Shown: positions 51,597 through 62,026 of the stretch, piece by piece
Layout: every line of letters begins with the position of its first letter
How positions within the stretch are numbered: the first letter of the stretch is position 1
From: Nisaea sediminum
GTDB lineage: Bacteria > Pseudomonadota > Alphaproteobacteria > Thalassobaculales > Thalassobaculaceae
Assembly (NCBI RefSeq): GCF_014904705.1
Contig: NZ_JACZCQ010000006.1
Location: forward strand, 186,001 to 250,000
Reading direction: 5' to 3'
DNA: 64,000 nt
Position numbers and translations under genes: made by a program
The notes under the pieces: model-generated
What the model was told of the DNA's origin: nothing
The model's database searches: none
The model's input: only the letters and a program-made list of their open reading frames with translations

Positions 51597-53498
51597 GTGG
51601 ACGCCGCTCGGGGCAAGGACAGGACGAGGATCCGGCGGCTGACCGTCGCCGCCGTCGCGGTGATCGTCGCCAGCCTGGCGGCAGCGGCACTGGCGATCAC
51701 GATCTACAGCCAGCTGAAATCCGAGATCGCCGAACCCCGGGAAAACTATCAGTGGGCGGCCTATCAGCTGCAGGCCGAATATCTGAGACTCTCGCTCGCA
51801 CTGGAGCAGTCCGAGACCGGCAAGATCGCCGCCGAGGATCTCCAGACACGCTACGACATTTTCGTCAGCCGGGTCCTGACATTGCAGAATGGCGAGGCCT
51901 ACCGGCCGGTCCGCGAGACCGGCGGCTTCGACATGGTGCTGACGGAGCTGCTCGCCGCGATTGAGATCATCGACCACCGGCTCTCGGCCGCCCCGCCCCA
52001 TCCGGCCGACCGGGGCCGCATCATATCGGCAGGGCTCGCCGGCTTCGGTGCACCCTTGCAGCGCCTCTCGCTCGAAGTCGTGCGCGATGCCGCGGCCGAG
52101 CAGACGGAGCATCAGCTCGCCCTGCTCGACATCATGACCTATCTGGTCGCAACCCTCGTCGTGATCATCGGCATCAGCAGCCTGCTCGCCCTCGTCGCGA
52201 TCAAACAGCTCGGCGCGCTGCATCAAGGCCGGCGGGAACTGTCGAGGGCGCTTGAGCGGGCGGAGGAATCCAGCCGGGCCAAGAGCCGCTTCCTTGCCAG
52301 CATGAGCCACGAGATGCGCACCCCCCTGAATGCCATGATCGGATTGATGCGGGAAATCGGCTACCAGACGCGGACCCCGGCGATCCGCGAAATGGCGGAC
52401 ACCGCGACCACCTCCGCCGACATGCTCTGCACGCTCGTCGACGACGTCATCGACGCGACCCGGATCGAGACCGACAAGTTCCGCTTCAACGAGTCTGTTT
52501 TCGATCCCGAAATCCTGATGCACGAGGTCGCCGCCATGCTCGACTCCCCGGCGCGGGACCGGGACAACGAAATCCACGTCAACACCACGGGGCTGGACGG
52601 CAAATCAATCCAGGGTGACCGCGGCCGGATCAAGCAGATCCTGGTCAATCTCCTGACCAATGCCGTCAAGTTCACCGAGAGCGGAACGATCCGCCTGCGC
52701 GCGGCGCTGGTCGCGCCTTCCGGTCAGCGCCCGCACCTGCTGATAGACGTCTCGGACACCGGGATCGGGATCCCTGAAGACCAGCAGCACCGGATCTTCG
52801 AGCGCTTCGCCCAGATGGCAGGCGGCGAGGGTCTAGGGATCGGTCTCTCGATAACCCGCGCCCTGGTCGAGCGCATGAACGGCACGATCACCGTCAGGAG
52901 CAAACCGGGCGAGGGCAGCACCTTCTCCATAAGCCTTCCGGTCACGATTTCCGATATCGACGTGCCGGTGGAGCGCCAGATTTTCGCCGAACCGCTGCTG
53001 GTCGGCCTACGGCTGCTCGTCGCTGAGGACAATGCGACCAACCGGCAGGTCGTCGCGCACATCCTGCGCCGCCACGGCGCGAGCTACGTCTTCGCCCGGG
53101 ACGGAAAGGAAGCCGTCGAGCGCGCGGTCGAGGACGCGTACGATTGCATCCTGATGGACATCAACATGCCCCGGATGGATGGCCTGACCGCCATGAAGGT
53201 CCTGAAGCAGCGCCTGGATGGTTCGACGCCGCCGGTCCTGGCGCTGACTGCCGACGCACTACCGGAAGATCTCGACCGCTTCATTGAGGCCGGAATGGCT
53301 GCGGCCGTGGTCAAACCGATTTCCGAACCGGGATTGTTGCGCCGGATCGGAGAGGTCCTCGGCCGCGACGACATCGTCGAGCGCTGCCGAACACCGGCCC
53401 CGGGGCGGAACGGCGCGTCCGAACGCGAGACGGAACTGACCGGCGCGCAGCGCGACGCCCTTGCCGCCTTCATGGCCGAAGAGGAGGAGCAGGCGTGA
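51597..53498 (+). CDS. Hybrid sensor histidine kinase/response regulator
   Basis: A 633-residue protein (GTG start 51597). TM1 is near 16-38 and TM2 near 180-203, enclosing a periplasmic helical domain of about 140 residues. HisKA has His238 (FLASMSHEMRTPLNAM). The ATPase core has NLLTNAVKFTESGTIRL and DTGIGIPEDQQHRIFERF. A receiver at about 463-580 has the Asp in ILMDINMPRMDG. It forms an operon with the Moco-fold gene upstream and the receiver-Hpt gene downstream (GTGA overlap). The phosphorelay is likely His-Asp in this protein, then the Hpt of the next gene. Confidence 0.92.
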   Translation: MDAARGKDRTRIRRLTVAAVAVIVASLAAAALAITIYSQLKSEIAEPRENYQWAAYQLQAEYLRLSLALEQSETGKIAAEDLQTRYDIFVSRVLTLQNGEAYRPVRETGGFDMVLTELLAAIEIIDHRLSAAPPHPADRGRIISAGLAGFGAPLQRLSLEVVRDAAAEQTEHQLALLDIMTYLVATLVVIIGISSLLALVAIKQLGALHQGRRELSRALERAEESSRAKSRFLASMSHEMRTPLNAMIGLMREIGYQTRTPAIREMADTATTSADMLCTLVDDVIDATRIETDKFRFNESVFDPEILMHEVAAMLDSPARDRDNEIHVNTTGLDGKSIQGDRGRIKQILVNLLTNAVKFTESGTIRLRAALVAPSGQRPHLLIDVSDTGIGIPEDQQHRIFERFAQMAGGEGLGIGLSITRALVERMNGTITVRSKPGEGSTFSISLPVTISDIDVPVERQIFAEPLLVGLRLLVAEDNATNRQVVAHILRRHGASYVFARDGKEAVERAVEDAYDCILMDINMPRMDGLTAMKVLKQRLDGSTPPVLALTADALPEDLDRFIEAGMAAAVVKPISEPGLLRRIGEVLGRDDIVERCRTPAPGRNGASERETELTGAQRDALAAFMAEEEEQA

Positions 53499-54466
53499 GA
53501 AAGGCGTCCGGTCCAAGCGACAGCCTCTTCGATTCCCGCTCCGCGCTGATCGTGGAGGACAGTCATCTGATGCGGCAGCTGCTGCGTTCGCTGCTGCGCG
53601 AATTCGGATTCGGCGAGATCGGCGAGGCGACCGACGGTTCGGACGCGATGGAGAAGCTGAAGGCCCGGCGCTACGACGTGATCATCTGCGACTGGATGAT
53701 GGAGCCGACCGACGGCTTCACCTTCGTCAGCGGGCTTCGGCAGCATGGCTCGCCGGAACTGCGCGGTCTTCCGGTCGTCATGCTCACCTCCGTGAGCGAG
53801 GAGCCGCAGGTCGTCGCTGCGCGCGATGCGGGCGTGACCGAATATCTCGTCAAACCGGTTTCCGCCGACAAGCTGAAGAAGCGCCTGCATTCCGTTTTCA
53901 CCCGGCCGCGCGACTTTCTCGCCACCGACAGCTATGTCGGGCCCGACCGCCGGCGCCGTCAGCTCGAGGGACCGGGCACACCCGCACGGCGCCTTTCCGA
54001 CAAGCTGGAGATCCGGGCCGGCAGCAGTTGCCTCCCGACGGACGCCCCGACCGCGGAGGATTACCGCCCGGTACTGCGTGCGGAACTGAAACGGCTCTCG
54101 GCGCTCGCCGAGGAGATCGAGGAGGCCGGCGGCCGCTCCGCCGAGCCTTGGATCATGGCCATGCGGATTGCCCACGACCTGAAAGGCCAGGCCGCGACCT
54201 TCGGCTATGGCGTCATCGCGGAGATCGCCGCTAGGCTCGACCGGCTGACCAAGCCCGTCGCCCGTGACGGGAGATTGATGGAAAAACCGCTGGAACGGCG
54301 CATCGGCTCCGTCCGGCGTCATGTCGATGCCCTGCATCTGATTTTCGAGCAGGGCGTGCTCGCCCGTTCGGTGGAGACCGACGCGCTTCTCGAACAGCTC
54401 GACCGGGCGATCGCCAGGGTCGAGCGCGACGCCGCCGCACCGCCCCCGGACTCCGGCAAGGACTAG
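53495..54466 (+). CDS. Receiver-Hpt protein
   Basis: A 323-residue protein. The receiver has acidic pocket IVEDSHLM, Asp66 (VIICDWMMEP) and Lys120 (YLVKPV). The C-terminal helical part carries an Hpt-like motif AHDLKGQAATFGYG with His227. This gives a receiver fused to a histidine phosphotransfer module, with no DNA-binding domain. It can receive phosphate from the kinase upstream and pass it on to an unlinked regulator. Overlaps the kinase gene by four bases. Confidence 0.88.
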   Translation: MRKASGPSDSLFDSRSALIVEDSHLMRQLLRSLLREFGFGEIGEATDGSDAMEKLKARRYDVIICDWMMEPTDGFTFVSGLRQHGSPELRGLPVVMLTSVSEEPQVVAARDAGVTEYLVKPVSADKLKKRLHSVFTRPRDFLATDSYVGPDRRRRQLEGPGTPARRLSDKLEIRAGSSCLPTDAPTAEDYRPVLRAELKRLSALAEEIEEAGGRSAEPWIMAMRIAHDLKGQAATFGYGVIAEIAARLDRLTKPVARDGRLMEKPLERRIGSVRRHVDALHLIFEQGVLARSVETDALLEQLDRAIARVERDAAAPPPDSGKD

Positions 54467-54564
54467 GCCGTCCTACGCCGCCGCTTTCTCCTTGCATGAG
54501 GGCGCCCGCGCAGGTAGGTTCCGCGTCGCTCGCCTGCCGGCTTTTCCCGGCACGGCCCCGGCAT

Positions 54565-54641
<77 letters not shown>

Positions 54642-54774
54642 CTTTTCCGATGTCCTCTCCAATCTCGCGGCAAGTCCGGGCCGATGCCAGCGCGTGCACA
54701 GCCCCTTCCCGCACGCGTCCGCCGCGTCTAACCTTCGCCCGGGGATCCGGACTCAACCGGGAGGAGACACTTAA

Positions 54775-56403
54775 GTGCGCTTTGCTTTCTTTGCGGTGAT
54801 CGCCGCAGCGGCCGTCGCCGCGCTCGGGCTCGGGCTGGCTGGCTTTACCTGGGCATGGCTCGCCTTTCCCGTCTTCGCCTTCCTGACGCTCCTCGGCATC
54901 CGCGATCTCGTCCAGATCCGGCACAGCCTGCTCCGCAACTATCCCGTCCTCGCCCATATGCGCTGGCTCTTCGAGGGCATCCGTCCGGAGATCCGCCAGT
55001 ACCTGATCGAGAGCGATGCCGACGCCTTTCCGTTCAACCGGGAACAACGCTCGCTGGTCTACCAGCGCGCCAAGCAGGAACAGGAGACCGTTCCCTTCGG
55101 CACCCAGTTGGACGTCTACAAGGCGGGCTACGGGTATTTCACCCATTCCCTCGCCCCGGTTCACCCGAAGACGGACAATTTCCGCCGCAGGGTGGGCGGG
55201 CCGGACTGCACGCAGCCCTACGACATCTCGCTCTTCAACGTCTCCGGCATGAGTTTCGGCGCCCTCAGCGCCAATGCGATCGCCGCGCTCAACAAGGGCG
55301 CCGCCGCCGGCGGCTTCGCCCACGATACCGGGGAAGGCTCGATCTCGCCGCATCACCGGCGCCATGGCGGCCGCCTGATCTGGCAGATCGCGGCGGGCTA
55401 TTTCCGCTGCCGCACCGCGGACGGGAAGTTCGACCCGGAAAAGTTCGCCGCGACCGCCGCAGACCCTCAGGTCAAGATGATCGAGCTGAAACTCTCCCAG
55501 GGCGCGAAGCCCGGCCATGGCGGCGTCCTGCCCGCCTCCAAGATCACGCCCGAGATCGCCGAGACCCGCGGTATCCCGATGGGCCGGGACTGCATCTCCC
55601 CGGCCTGCCATCCGTCCTTCTCGACGCCGGAGGGCATGGTTTCCTTCCTCGCGGAGTTGCGCCGGCTCGCGAAGGGCAAGCCGGTCGGCTTCAAGCTCTG
55701 CGTCGGCCATCCGCACGAGTTCATGGCGATCTGCAAGGCGATGATCGCGCAGGGCGCCTATCCCGATTTCATCGTCGTCGACGGCAAGGAGGGCGGCACC
55801 GGCGCTGCGCCGGTGGAATTCACCAACAGCCTCGGCATGCCGCTGCGCGAGGGCCTGCATTTCGTCCACCAGACCCTGATCGGCGCCGGGCTGCGGGAAC
55901 GGATCCGGATCGGCGCCAGCGGCAAGATCATCTCCGGCGCGGATATCGCGACCGCCCTTGCGCTCGGCGCCGACTGGTGCAATTCGGCCCGCGGCTTCAT
56001 GTTCGCGGTCGGCTGCATCCAGGCAAGGGCCTGCCACACCAACCGCTGCCCGACCGGCGTCGCGACGCAGGACCCGACGCGGCAGCGCGGGCTGGTGGTC
56101 GAGGACAAGTACAAGCGGGTGGCGAACTTCCACCGCAACACGCTGCACGGCTTCGCCGAGATGCTGGGCGCCATGGGGCTGGACGATCCGAGCCAGATCC
56201 GGCCGGAGACGCTGCATATCCGCGCGACCGACCCGACCAGCATCCTGCATCACCGCCTGAAACCGGGGCAGCTCTTCGAGGAGGATTGTCCTGTCGCCTT
56301 CGCGACCCCGTGGAACCTCGCCCGGATCGACAGCTTCCGCCCCTCGGATCTGGCGGAGACGCCGACCTCCGGACCCTACGCGCCGTCCGAGACGCATCCG
56401 TAG
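54775..56403 (+). CDS. FMN-binding glutamate synthase family protein (Glu_synthase domain)
   Basis: A 542-residue protein (GTG start 54775). It has two N-terminal membrane-type helices (residues about 4-45). The large Glu_synthase domain shows SGMSFGALSANAIAALNKGA, TGEGSISPHH, KPGHGGVLPASKI, GKEGGTGAAPVEF, GASGKIISGADIATALALGA, and CHTNRCPTGVATQDP (Cys cluster). It lacks the amidotransferase domain of full GltB. Such proteins are of unknown substrate, possibly amino-acid oxidoreductases. Confidence 0.88.
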   Translation: MRFAFFAVIAAAAVAALGLGLAGFTWAWLAFPVFAFLTLLGIRDLVQIRHSLLRNYPVLAHMRWLFEGIRPEIRQYLIESDADAFPFNREQRSLVYQRAKQEQETVPFGTQLDVYKAGYGYFTHSLAPVHPKTDNFRRRVGGPDCTQPYDISLFNVSGMSFGALSANAIAALNKGAAAGGFAHDTGEGSISPHHRRHGGRLIWQIAAGYFRCRTADGKFDPEKFAATAADPQVKMIELKLSQGAKPGHGGVLPASKITPEIAETRGIPMGRDCISPACHPSFSTPEGMVSFLAELRRLAKGKPVGFKLCVGHPHEFMAICKAMIAQGAYPDFIVVDGKEGGTGAAPVEFTNSLGMPLREGLHFVHQTLIGAGLRERIRIGASGKIISGADIATALALGADWCNSARGFMFAVGCIQARACHTNRCPTGVATQDPTRQRGLVVEDKYKRVANFHRNTLHGFAEMLGAMGLDDPSQIRPETLHIRATDPTSILHHRLKPGQLFEEDCPVAFATPWNLARIDSFRPSDLAETPTSGPYAPSETHP

Positions 56404-56412
56404 CCAGCTCGC

Positions 56413-56469
56413 TTCCGGGCCGTCCCGGAAACCGCCGACCACATGCCCCGGACGAGCGTTATCCGGGGC
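56413..56469 (+). repeat. Two consecutive GC-rich hairpins after the glutamate-synthase-like gene
   Basis: TTCCGGG/CCCGGAA (56413-56430, loop CCGT) and GCCCCGGA/TCCGGGGC (56445-56469). No T-tract follows either, so terminator function is uncertain. Confidence 0.5.
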
Positions 56470-56604
56470 AATGAACGCCTCCGGAGCACCGCCGGGCCGA
56501 CCTGGTCCACCAGAATAATCGTTGTACGCCAGCGCGTAATTGCTACTGTTTGAGCCAGATCAGCCGCGTATCCCGTATTCCAACCATGCGAAAACAGTAA
56601 GAAA

Positions 56605-58059
56605 ATGCAGGGCCTCCCGGACTACGACGACTTCGACGCAACCGGACTGGCCGAGGGCGTCGCGAAGGGCGATTTCAGCCCGGACGAGTTGCTCTCCACC
56701 GCACTGGAGCGGGTCGACGCCCTCAACCCCGCGCTGAATGCCGTCACCCAGGTTCAGGCGGATCGCGCCCGCGCCAATATCGCTGCCGGCCTGCCCGACG
56801 GAGCGCTCAAAGGCGTGCCGTTCCTGCTGAAGGATCTCGGCGCCGAGGCCATCGGTTTTCCCGGCAATAACGGCTCGCGCCTGCTCCGGAACACGACCTA
56901 TTCCTACAATTCCACGCTGGTCGAACGGCTGCTCTCGGCCGGCCTCGTGGTCTTCGCCCGCACGACCTCGCCCGAAGGCGGCATCGGCTGCGCGACCGAG
57001 GCTGCGGTCTATGGCGGGCCGACGCGAAATCCATGGAATCTCAACCACACGCCGGGCGGCTCCTCCGGCGGCTCCGGCGCCGCGGTCGCGGCCGGGATCG
57101 TTCCCGCCGCGCACGGCTCCGACGGCGGCGGTTCGATCCGCATTCCGGCTTCCAGCTGCGGCCTCGTCGGCTTCAAGCCGACACGGGCCCGGCTTCCCGA
57201 CGGCCCAGCCTCCGGCGAGGGCTGGGGCGGCATGGCGATCGAGGGCTTCCTCACCCGCTCGGTGCGCGACAACGCACTGCTGCTCGATATCGGCTCCGGC
57301 CCGGAGCTGGGCGCTCCCTATGTGGCACCGCCGCTCGAAGGCAGCTTCATCGAGGCGATGGAGAAACACCCGAAAGGTCTGCGGGTTGCGCTCTGTACGA
57401 CGACCTTCGACGGCGACAAAGTCCATCCGGAATGCGCCGCGGCGGCCGAAGCGGCGGCGAAGCTGCTGGAACAGATGGGCCACCATGTCGAGATCGCCCG
57501 TCCCGAGGTGGACACGATGGGCATGATGCAGTCCTGGACCTCGATCGTCGCCTGCGGCACCGCGCTCGGCGTCAGCCAGAAGCTCGCGAAGCTCGGACGC
57601 GAGCTGCAGCCTGACGATCTGGAACCGGTCGCGCGCAGCGCCTGCGAGTACGCCCGGACGATCTCTGGCGCCGATTACCTTGATGCGCTGGAGACGGTGC
57701 ACGCCTACGGACGGCAGATGGCCGGCTTCCTCGATCGCTACGACCTGCTGGTCAGCCCGACGCTCGCGGAACCTCCGGCGAGGGTCGGGCGTTTCTCCCA
57801 CGACAGGGAAAGTTATCTCGACTACCGGCTCGGCCCGGACGGAGTGTTCGCCTATTCGCCCTACACAGCCTGCTTCAACGCTTCCGGCCAGCCCGCGGCC
57901 TCGTTGCCTCTGTCATGGTCGCGCGACGGCCTGCCGATCGGCGTCCATATCGCTGCCCCCTTCGGCGCGGATGAACTCCTGATGAGCGTCTGTGCCGAGC
58001 TCGAACGGGCGGCGCCCTGGTTCAACAAACGTCCGCCACTGGCAAGGGAGGGGCGCTGA
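56605..58059 (+). CDS. Amidase (amidase signature family)
   Basis: A 484-residue enzyme. The Ser-cisSer-Lys triad is Lys76 ([10 protein letters not shown]), the cis-Ser in [14 protein letters not shown] (Ser153) and Ser177 in [13 protein letters not shown]. Length and order match the family (indoleacetamide hydrolase and aliphatic or carbamoyl amidases). The last base of its stop is the first base of the following potA-like ATG, so it belongs to the polyamine uptake operon. A substrate delivered by that transporter is a reasonable guess. Confidence 0.93.
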   Translation: MQGLPDYDDFDATGLAEGVAKGDFSPDELLSTALERVDALNPALNAVTQVQADRARANIAAGLPDGALKGVPFLLKDLGAEAIGFPGNNGSRLLRNTTYSYNSTLVERLLSAGLVVFARTTSPEGGIGCATEAAVYGGPTRNPWNLNHTPGGSSGGSGAAVAAGIVPAAHGSDGGGSIRIPASSCGLVGFKPTRARLPDGPASGEGWGGMAIEGFLTRSVRDNALLLDIGSGPELGAPYVAPPLEGSFIEAMEKHPKGLRVALCTTTFDGDKVHPECAAAAEAAAKLLEQMGHHVEIARPEVDTMGMMQSWTSIVACGTALGVSQKLAKLGRELQPDDLEPVARSACEYARTISGADYLDALETVHAYGRQMAGFLDRYDLLVSPTLAEPPARVGRFSHDRESYLDYRLGPDGVFAYSPYTACFNASGQPAASLPLSWSRDGLPIGVHIAAPFGADELLMSVCAELERAAPWFNKRPPLAREGR

Positions 58060-59132
58060 TGACCGACGTCGCGGTTTCGGCCCAATCGATCACCAAGATC
58101 TTCGGCCCGACCGAGGGCGGTCTCCGCGCGCTCGACGATGTCTCCGTCGATATCCACACCAACGAGTTCTTCACCCTTCTCGGCCCGTCCGGCTGCGGCA
58201 AGACCACCCTGCTCCGGATGATCGCCGGCTTCGAGACCCCGACCTTCGGCAGCATCATTCTCGACGGCAAGGACATCACCACCGATCCCCCGTTCCGGCG
58301 GCCGGTCAACACCGTGTTCCAGAGCTACGCCCTCTTCCCGCACCTGACGGTGGCCCAGAATGTCGGCTTCGGGCTCGAGATGCGCGGCAAGCAGAAGGCA
58401 GAGATCGGCGCGGCGGTCGCCGAGGTTCTGGCGCTGGTCCGCATGGAGCAGATGGCAGAGCGCTATCCCTCGCAGCTTTCCGGCGGCCAGCAGCAGCGCG
58501 TCGCGCTCGCCCGCGCGCTCGCGCCGCGGCCGTCCGTCCTGCTGCTCGACGAGCCGCTCTCCGCCCTCGACCTCAAATTGCGCAAGCAGATGCAGATCGA
58601 GCTGAAGCGGATGCAGCTCGAGACCGGCATCACCTTCATCTTCGTCACCCACGACCAGGAAGAAGCGCTGACCATGTCGGACCGGATCGCGGTGATGAGC
58701 GCCGGCCGGATCCTGCAGATCGGCGCCCCGCGCGAGATCTACAACGCGCCCGCCAACCGCTTCGTCGCGGACTTCATCGGCGAGTCCAACTTCCTACCCG
58801 CCGAAGTGGCCGGAGCCGGGACGGTCAAATTCGGCAACGGCAACTCCGCCCCCGCCGTCATCCCCGACACTCCGAGCGCCGGCACCCGCGTCACCGTTGC
58901 GGTCCGCCCGGAGCAGATCGACCTCTGCCCGGAGGCCGACGGTATCCTCTCCGGGACCATCAGCGAGCTGGTCTATTTCGGCACCGACATGCATGCCCAT
59001 ATCGAGCTCGGCGACGGAACCGTGCTCGTCGCGCGCGTCACGGCACGCTCCGACGCCGGCCTGGAGAAAGGCGGACGCACCGGCATCCGCTTCGCGACAG
59101 GCGCGCTGCGCGTCGTCGAGGAAAACGCATGA
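58059..59132 (+). CDS. potA: Polyamine ABC transporter ATPase (PotA-like)
   Basis: A 357-residue ATPase. Walker [14 protein letters not shown], signature [15 protein letters not shown], Walker [18 protein letters not shown], and a C-terminal TOBE regulatory domain ([17 protein letters not shown]) are present. Together with the two permeases and the binding protein that follow it forms an importer of the PotABCD type. It overlaps the amidase by 1 base and the permease by 4. Confidence 0.93.
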   Translation: MTDVAVSAQSITKIFGPTEGGLRALDDVSVDIHTNEFFTLLGPSGCGKTTLLRMIAGFETPTFGSIILDGKDITTDPPFRRPVNTVFQSYALFPHLTVAQNVGFGLEMRGKQKAEIGAAVAEVLALVRMEQMAERYPSQLSGGQQQRVALARALAPRPSVLLLDEPLSALDLKLRKQMQIELKRMQLETGITFIFVTHDQEEALTMSDRIAVMSAGRILQIGAPREIYNAPANRFVADFIGESNFLPAEVAGAGTVKFGNGNSAPAVIPDTPSAGTRVTVAVRPEQIDLCPEADGILSGTISELVYFGTDMHAHIELGDGTVLVARVTARSDAGLEKGGRTGIRFATGALRVVEENA

Positions 59133-60058
59133 GCGAGGCGAGCGGCAGCCTTAGAACCCTCGAAGCCGACGCGGCGGCCCGCCGGGTCAGGCGCAACTGG
59201 CTGCTCTCCCTGCCGGCGCTGACACTCTTGCTCGTCGGCGCCTCAGGCCCGCTGCTGATCGTGCTGGTCTATTCCTTCCTGAAACCCGGCGATTTCAGCG
59301 GCGTGATCTGGGAGCCGAGCTTCAATGCCTGGTTCCAGATCCTGTTCTCGCGGGACATCTTCGACGACACGATCGGGCTCGCCGACGCGCATCTGACGAT
59401 CTTCTGGCGTTCCGTCCGGCTCTCGCTCTCGACCACGCTGATCACGCTGCTGCTCGGCCTGCCGACGGCCTATTTCATCGCCACCCGCTCCGGCCGCCAG
59501 CGCATGTTCTGGCTCTTCCTGATCACCATCCCGTTCTGGACCAACCTGCTGATCCGCACCTTCGCGATCCTCGAGATGCTGCGCAACGAGGGCATCGTGA
59601 ACAACGCGCTGATCGACCTCGGCGTAATCGCGGAGCCGCTGCAGATCCTCTATACCGACACCGCCGTGCTGATCGGCATGTCCTATGTCTATCTGCCGCT
59701 GATGGTGCTGCCGCTCTATGCCGCGATCGAGCGGCTGGACTTCCGCCTCGTCGAGGCCGGATACGACCTCTATGCGAACCGGGTGCAGGTGTTCCGCCGC
59801 ATCATCCTGCCGATCATCAAGCCGGGCATCGTCGCCGGCTCGATCCTGGTCTTCGTGCCCTCGCTCGGCGCCTATGTGACGCCGCGGGTGCTCGGCGGCG
59901 GCAAGAACATGATGATCGGGAATTTCATCGAGCTGCAGTTCGGCCAGGGCCGGAACTGGCCGCTCGGTGCCTCGCTCTCGATCCTATTGCTGTTCATCGT
60001 GATGGCCGCGCTGCTGCTCTATGTCCGGGCCTCCTCGCGGGAGGAGCCGCATGGCTGA
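59129..60058 (+). CDS. potB: Polyamine ABC transporter permease (PotB-like)
   Basis: A 309-residue permease with six hydrophobic helices. The N-terminal [11 protein letters not shown] and the central [20 protein letters not shown] (EAA-loop type: [16 protein letters not shown]) are the family signature. Topology and length match the PotB family. Overlaps potA by four bases. Confidence 0.92.
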   Translation: MSEASGSLRTLEADAAARRVRRNWLLSLPALTLLLVGASGPLLIVLVYSFLKPGDFSGVIWEPSFNAWFQILFSRDIFDDTIGLADAHLTIFWRSVRLSLSTTLITLLLGLPTAYFIATRSGRQRMFWLFLITIPFWTNLLIRTFAILEMLRNEGIVNNALIDLGVIAEPLQILYTDTAVLIGMSYVYLPLMVLPLYAAIERLDFRLVEAGYDLYANRVQVFRRIILPIIKPGIVAGSILVFVPSLGAYVTPRVLGGGKNMMIGNFIELQFGQGRNWPLGASLSILLLFIVMAALLLYVRASSREEPHG

Positions 60059-60875
60059 GCGCAGGCGGAAAACCTTCTCCGTCCGGCAGCTGCCGGGCGT
60101 GACGCCGATCACCATGGCCTGCTTCGCCGCGCTCTACGCCCCGATCGTGATCATCGTGATCTATTCCTTCAATGCGGGGGATTCGGTCGCGCTCTGGCAG
60201 GGCTTCTCCTTCCGCTGGTACGCCATCGCGGCGGAGAACGAGCTGGTGCAGGAAGCCACAATCCGCTCGCTGGTGATCGCGCTCTGGGCCTCCGGCATCT
60301 CGACGGTGCTGGCGACCATGGCGGCGCTCGGAACGACGCGGACGGCGAGATTCCCGGGCAACACCTTCATCTATGTGATGATAAACCAGCCGCTGATGGT
60401 GCCGGAGATCGTCACCGCGGTGGCGCTGCTGATCTTCTTCGCCTCGATCAAGGTCGCGACCGGCTATTCCGGCCTCGGCTACCTGATCCTCGCCCATTCC
60501 GCCTTCTGCGTGCCTTTCGCCTATCTGCCGATCCGGGCCCGCCTCGAGGGCATGGACCGCACGCTGGAGATCGCGGCGGCGGATCTCTACGCCACGCCCT
60601 GGCAGACCTTCCGCAGGGTCACCCTGCCGCTGGTCCTGCCGGGCATCGTCGCCGGCGCGATGCTCGCCTTCGTCATCTCGCTCGACGACGTCATCATTAC
60701 CGAGTTCGTGAAGTCGGCCGGACAGGATACCCTGCCGACCTATATGCTCGGTCAATTGCGGCGGGCGGTCACGCCGGAGGTCAACGCCATCTCGACGGCA
60801 TTGCTCGGGCTGACGATTGTGCTGCTCACCGCCTTCTTCCTCCTCACCGGGAGGGGCAACGACAAGAAACCGTGA
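60051..60875 (+). CDS. potC: Polyamine ABC transporter permease (PotC-like)
   Basis: A 274-residue permease started at the ATG at 60051, with GGGAGGAG upstream. Six helices. The EAA loop is EIAAADLYATPWQTFRR with VTLPLVLPGIVAGAMLAFV. Its end FFLLTGRGNDKKP is basic and cytoplasmic. Overlaps the end of potB by eight bases. Confidence 0.92.
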   Translation: MAERRRKTFSVRQLPGVTPITMACFAALYAPIVIIVIYSFNAGDSVALWQGFSFRWYAIAAENELVQEATIRSLVIALWASGISTVLATMAALGTTRTARFPGNTFIYVMINQPLMVPEIVTAVALLIFFASIKVATGYSGLGYLILAHSAFCVPFAYLPIRARLEGMDRTLEIAAADLYATPWQTFRRVTLPLVLPGIVAGAMLAFVISLDDVIITEFVKSAGQDTLPTYMLGQLRRAVTPEVNAISTALLGLTIVLLTAFFLLTGRGNDKKP

Positions 60876-60916
60876 ACGGAAAAGAACAGAACAGAGGCGC
60901 ACGAAAGGAGATTCTC

Positions 60917-61948
60917 ATGCGTACGTCCTTGCTTGCACTGACAGCCGCCGCGACGCTCGCCCTGAGCGCACCGGCCTTCGCCGCGGGCGAACTGAACATC
61001 TATAACTGGGGCAACTACACCAACCCCAAGCTGATCGAGAAATTCGAGAAGACCTACGACGTCAAGGTCACACTCACCGACTATGACTCGAACACCACCG
61101 CGCTGACCAAGATCGAGGCCGGCGGACACGGCTTCGACATCGTGGTGCCGACCAACAACTACGTGCCGATCTATGTCGAGAAGGGACTGCTGCTCGAGAG
61201 CCGCCCGGACCAGATGGAGAACTTCAAGCATCTCTCCAAGCAGTGGCAGGACGTCACCTGGGATCCGAACCGCCACTACACCGTTCCCTGGCAGTGGGGC
61301 ACCACCGGCGTCGCGGTCGATACCTCGGTCTATGGCGGCGACATCAACACCTCGGCGATCTTCCTCGACCCGCCGGCGGAACTGGTCGGCAAGGTCAATG
61401 TCGTCCCGGAAATGAACGACGTCATCAACCTGACCCTGTTCTATGTCGGCGGCGAGGCCTGCACCACCGACAAGACGGTGCTGAGAAAGGTCCGCGACAC
61501 GCTGATGGCGGCGAAGCCGAAATGGCTGTCGATGGATTACGGCACCACCGACAAGCTCTCCAGCGGCGAATACAAGGCGACCGTGAACTGGAACGGCTCG
61601 ACCTTCCGCGCCCGGCTGAACAACCCGAAGGTGGCCTACGGCTATCCGAAGGAAGGCTATCCGCTCTGGATGGATTCCGTCGCCGTTCTGAAGGACGCCA
61701 AAAACGCCGAGAACGCCAAGCTGTTCCAGAACTTCATCATGGATCCGGAGAACGCCGCGATGATCTCCGCCTTCGCGCGCTACGCGAACGGCGTCGACGG
61801 CTCCGAGGCGTTCATGCCGGAGGAGATGAAGACCGCACCGGAAATCGTCACGCCGGAAGCGCTGCGTGCCGCCGGCAAGTTCCTGCCGACCTGCCCGCCG
61901 GAATCGCGCGATCTCTACACCGCGATCTGGACCGAGCTGCAGAAGTAA
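60917..61948 (+). CDS. potD: Polyamine-binding periplasmic protein (PotD/PotF-like)
   Basis: A 343-residue protein started at the ATG at 60917, with AAAGGAG ahead of it. The signal peptide is residues about 1-22 (LLALTAAATLALSAPAFAA). The mature protein begins ELNIYNWGNYTNPKLIEKFE, the family hallmark. TKIEAGGHGFDIVVPTNN, YTVPWQWGTTGVAVD and WMDSVAVLKDAKNAENA are also typical. It binds polyamine (putrescine or spermidine). A strong terminator follows. Confidence 0.94.
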   Translation: MRTSLLALTAAATLALSAPAFAAGELNIYNWGNYTNPKLIEKFEKTYDVKVTLTDYDSNTTALTKIEAGGHGFDIVVPTNNYVPIYVEKGLLLESRPDQMENFKHLSKQWQDVTWDPNRHYTVPWQWGTTGVAVDTSVYGGDINTSAIFLDPPAELVGKVNVVPEMNDVINLTLFYVGGEACTTDKTVLRKVRDTLMAAKPKWLSMDYGTTDKLSSGEYKATVNWNGSTFRARLNNPKVAYGYPKEGYPLWMDSVAVLKDAKNAENAKLFQNFIMDPENAAMISAFARYANGVDGSEAFMPEEMKTAPEIVTPEALRAAGKFLPTCPPESRDLYTAIWTELQK

Positions 61949-61974
61949 GCGCTCGCGTCCGAGTGAAGATCAAG

Positions 61975-62006
61975 ACGGCCCGGAAGGAGACTTCCGGGCC
62001 GTTTTT
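61975..62006 (+). terminator. Rho-independent terminator of the pot operon
   Basis: ACGGCCCGGAAG (61975-61986) and CTTCCGGGCCGT (61991-62002) pair perfectly around GAGA, followed by TTTT. Confidence 0.95.
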
Positions 62007-62026
62007 CGTTTAGTCCCTTTGCTTGC

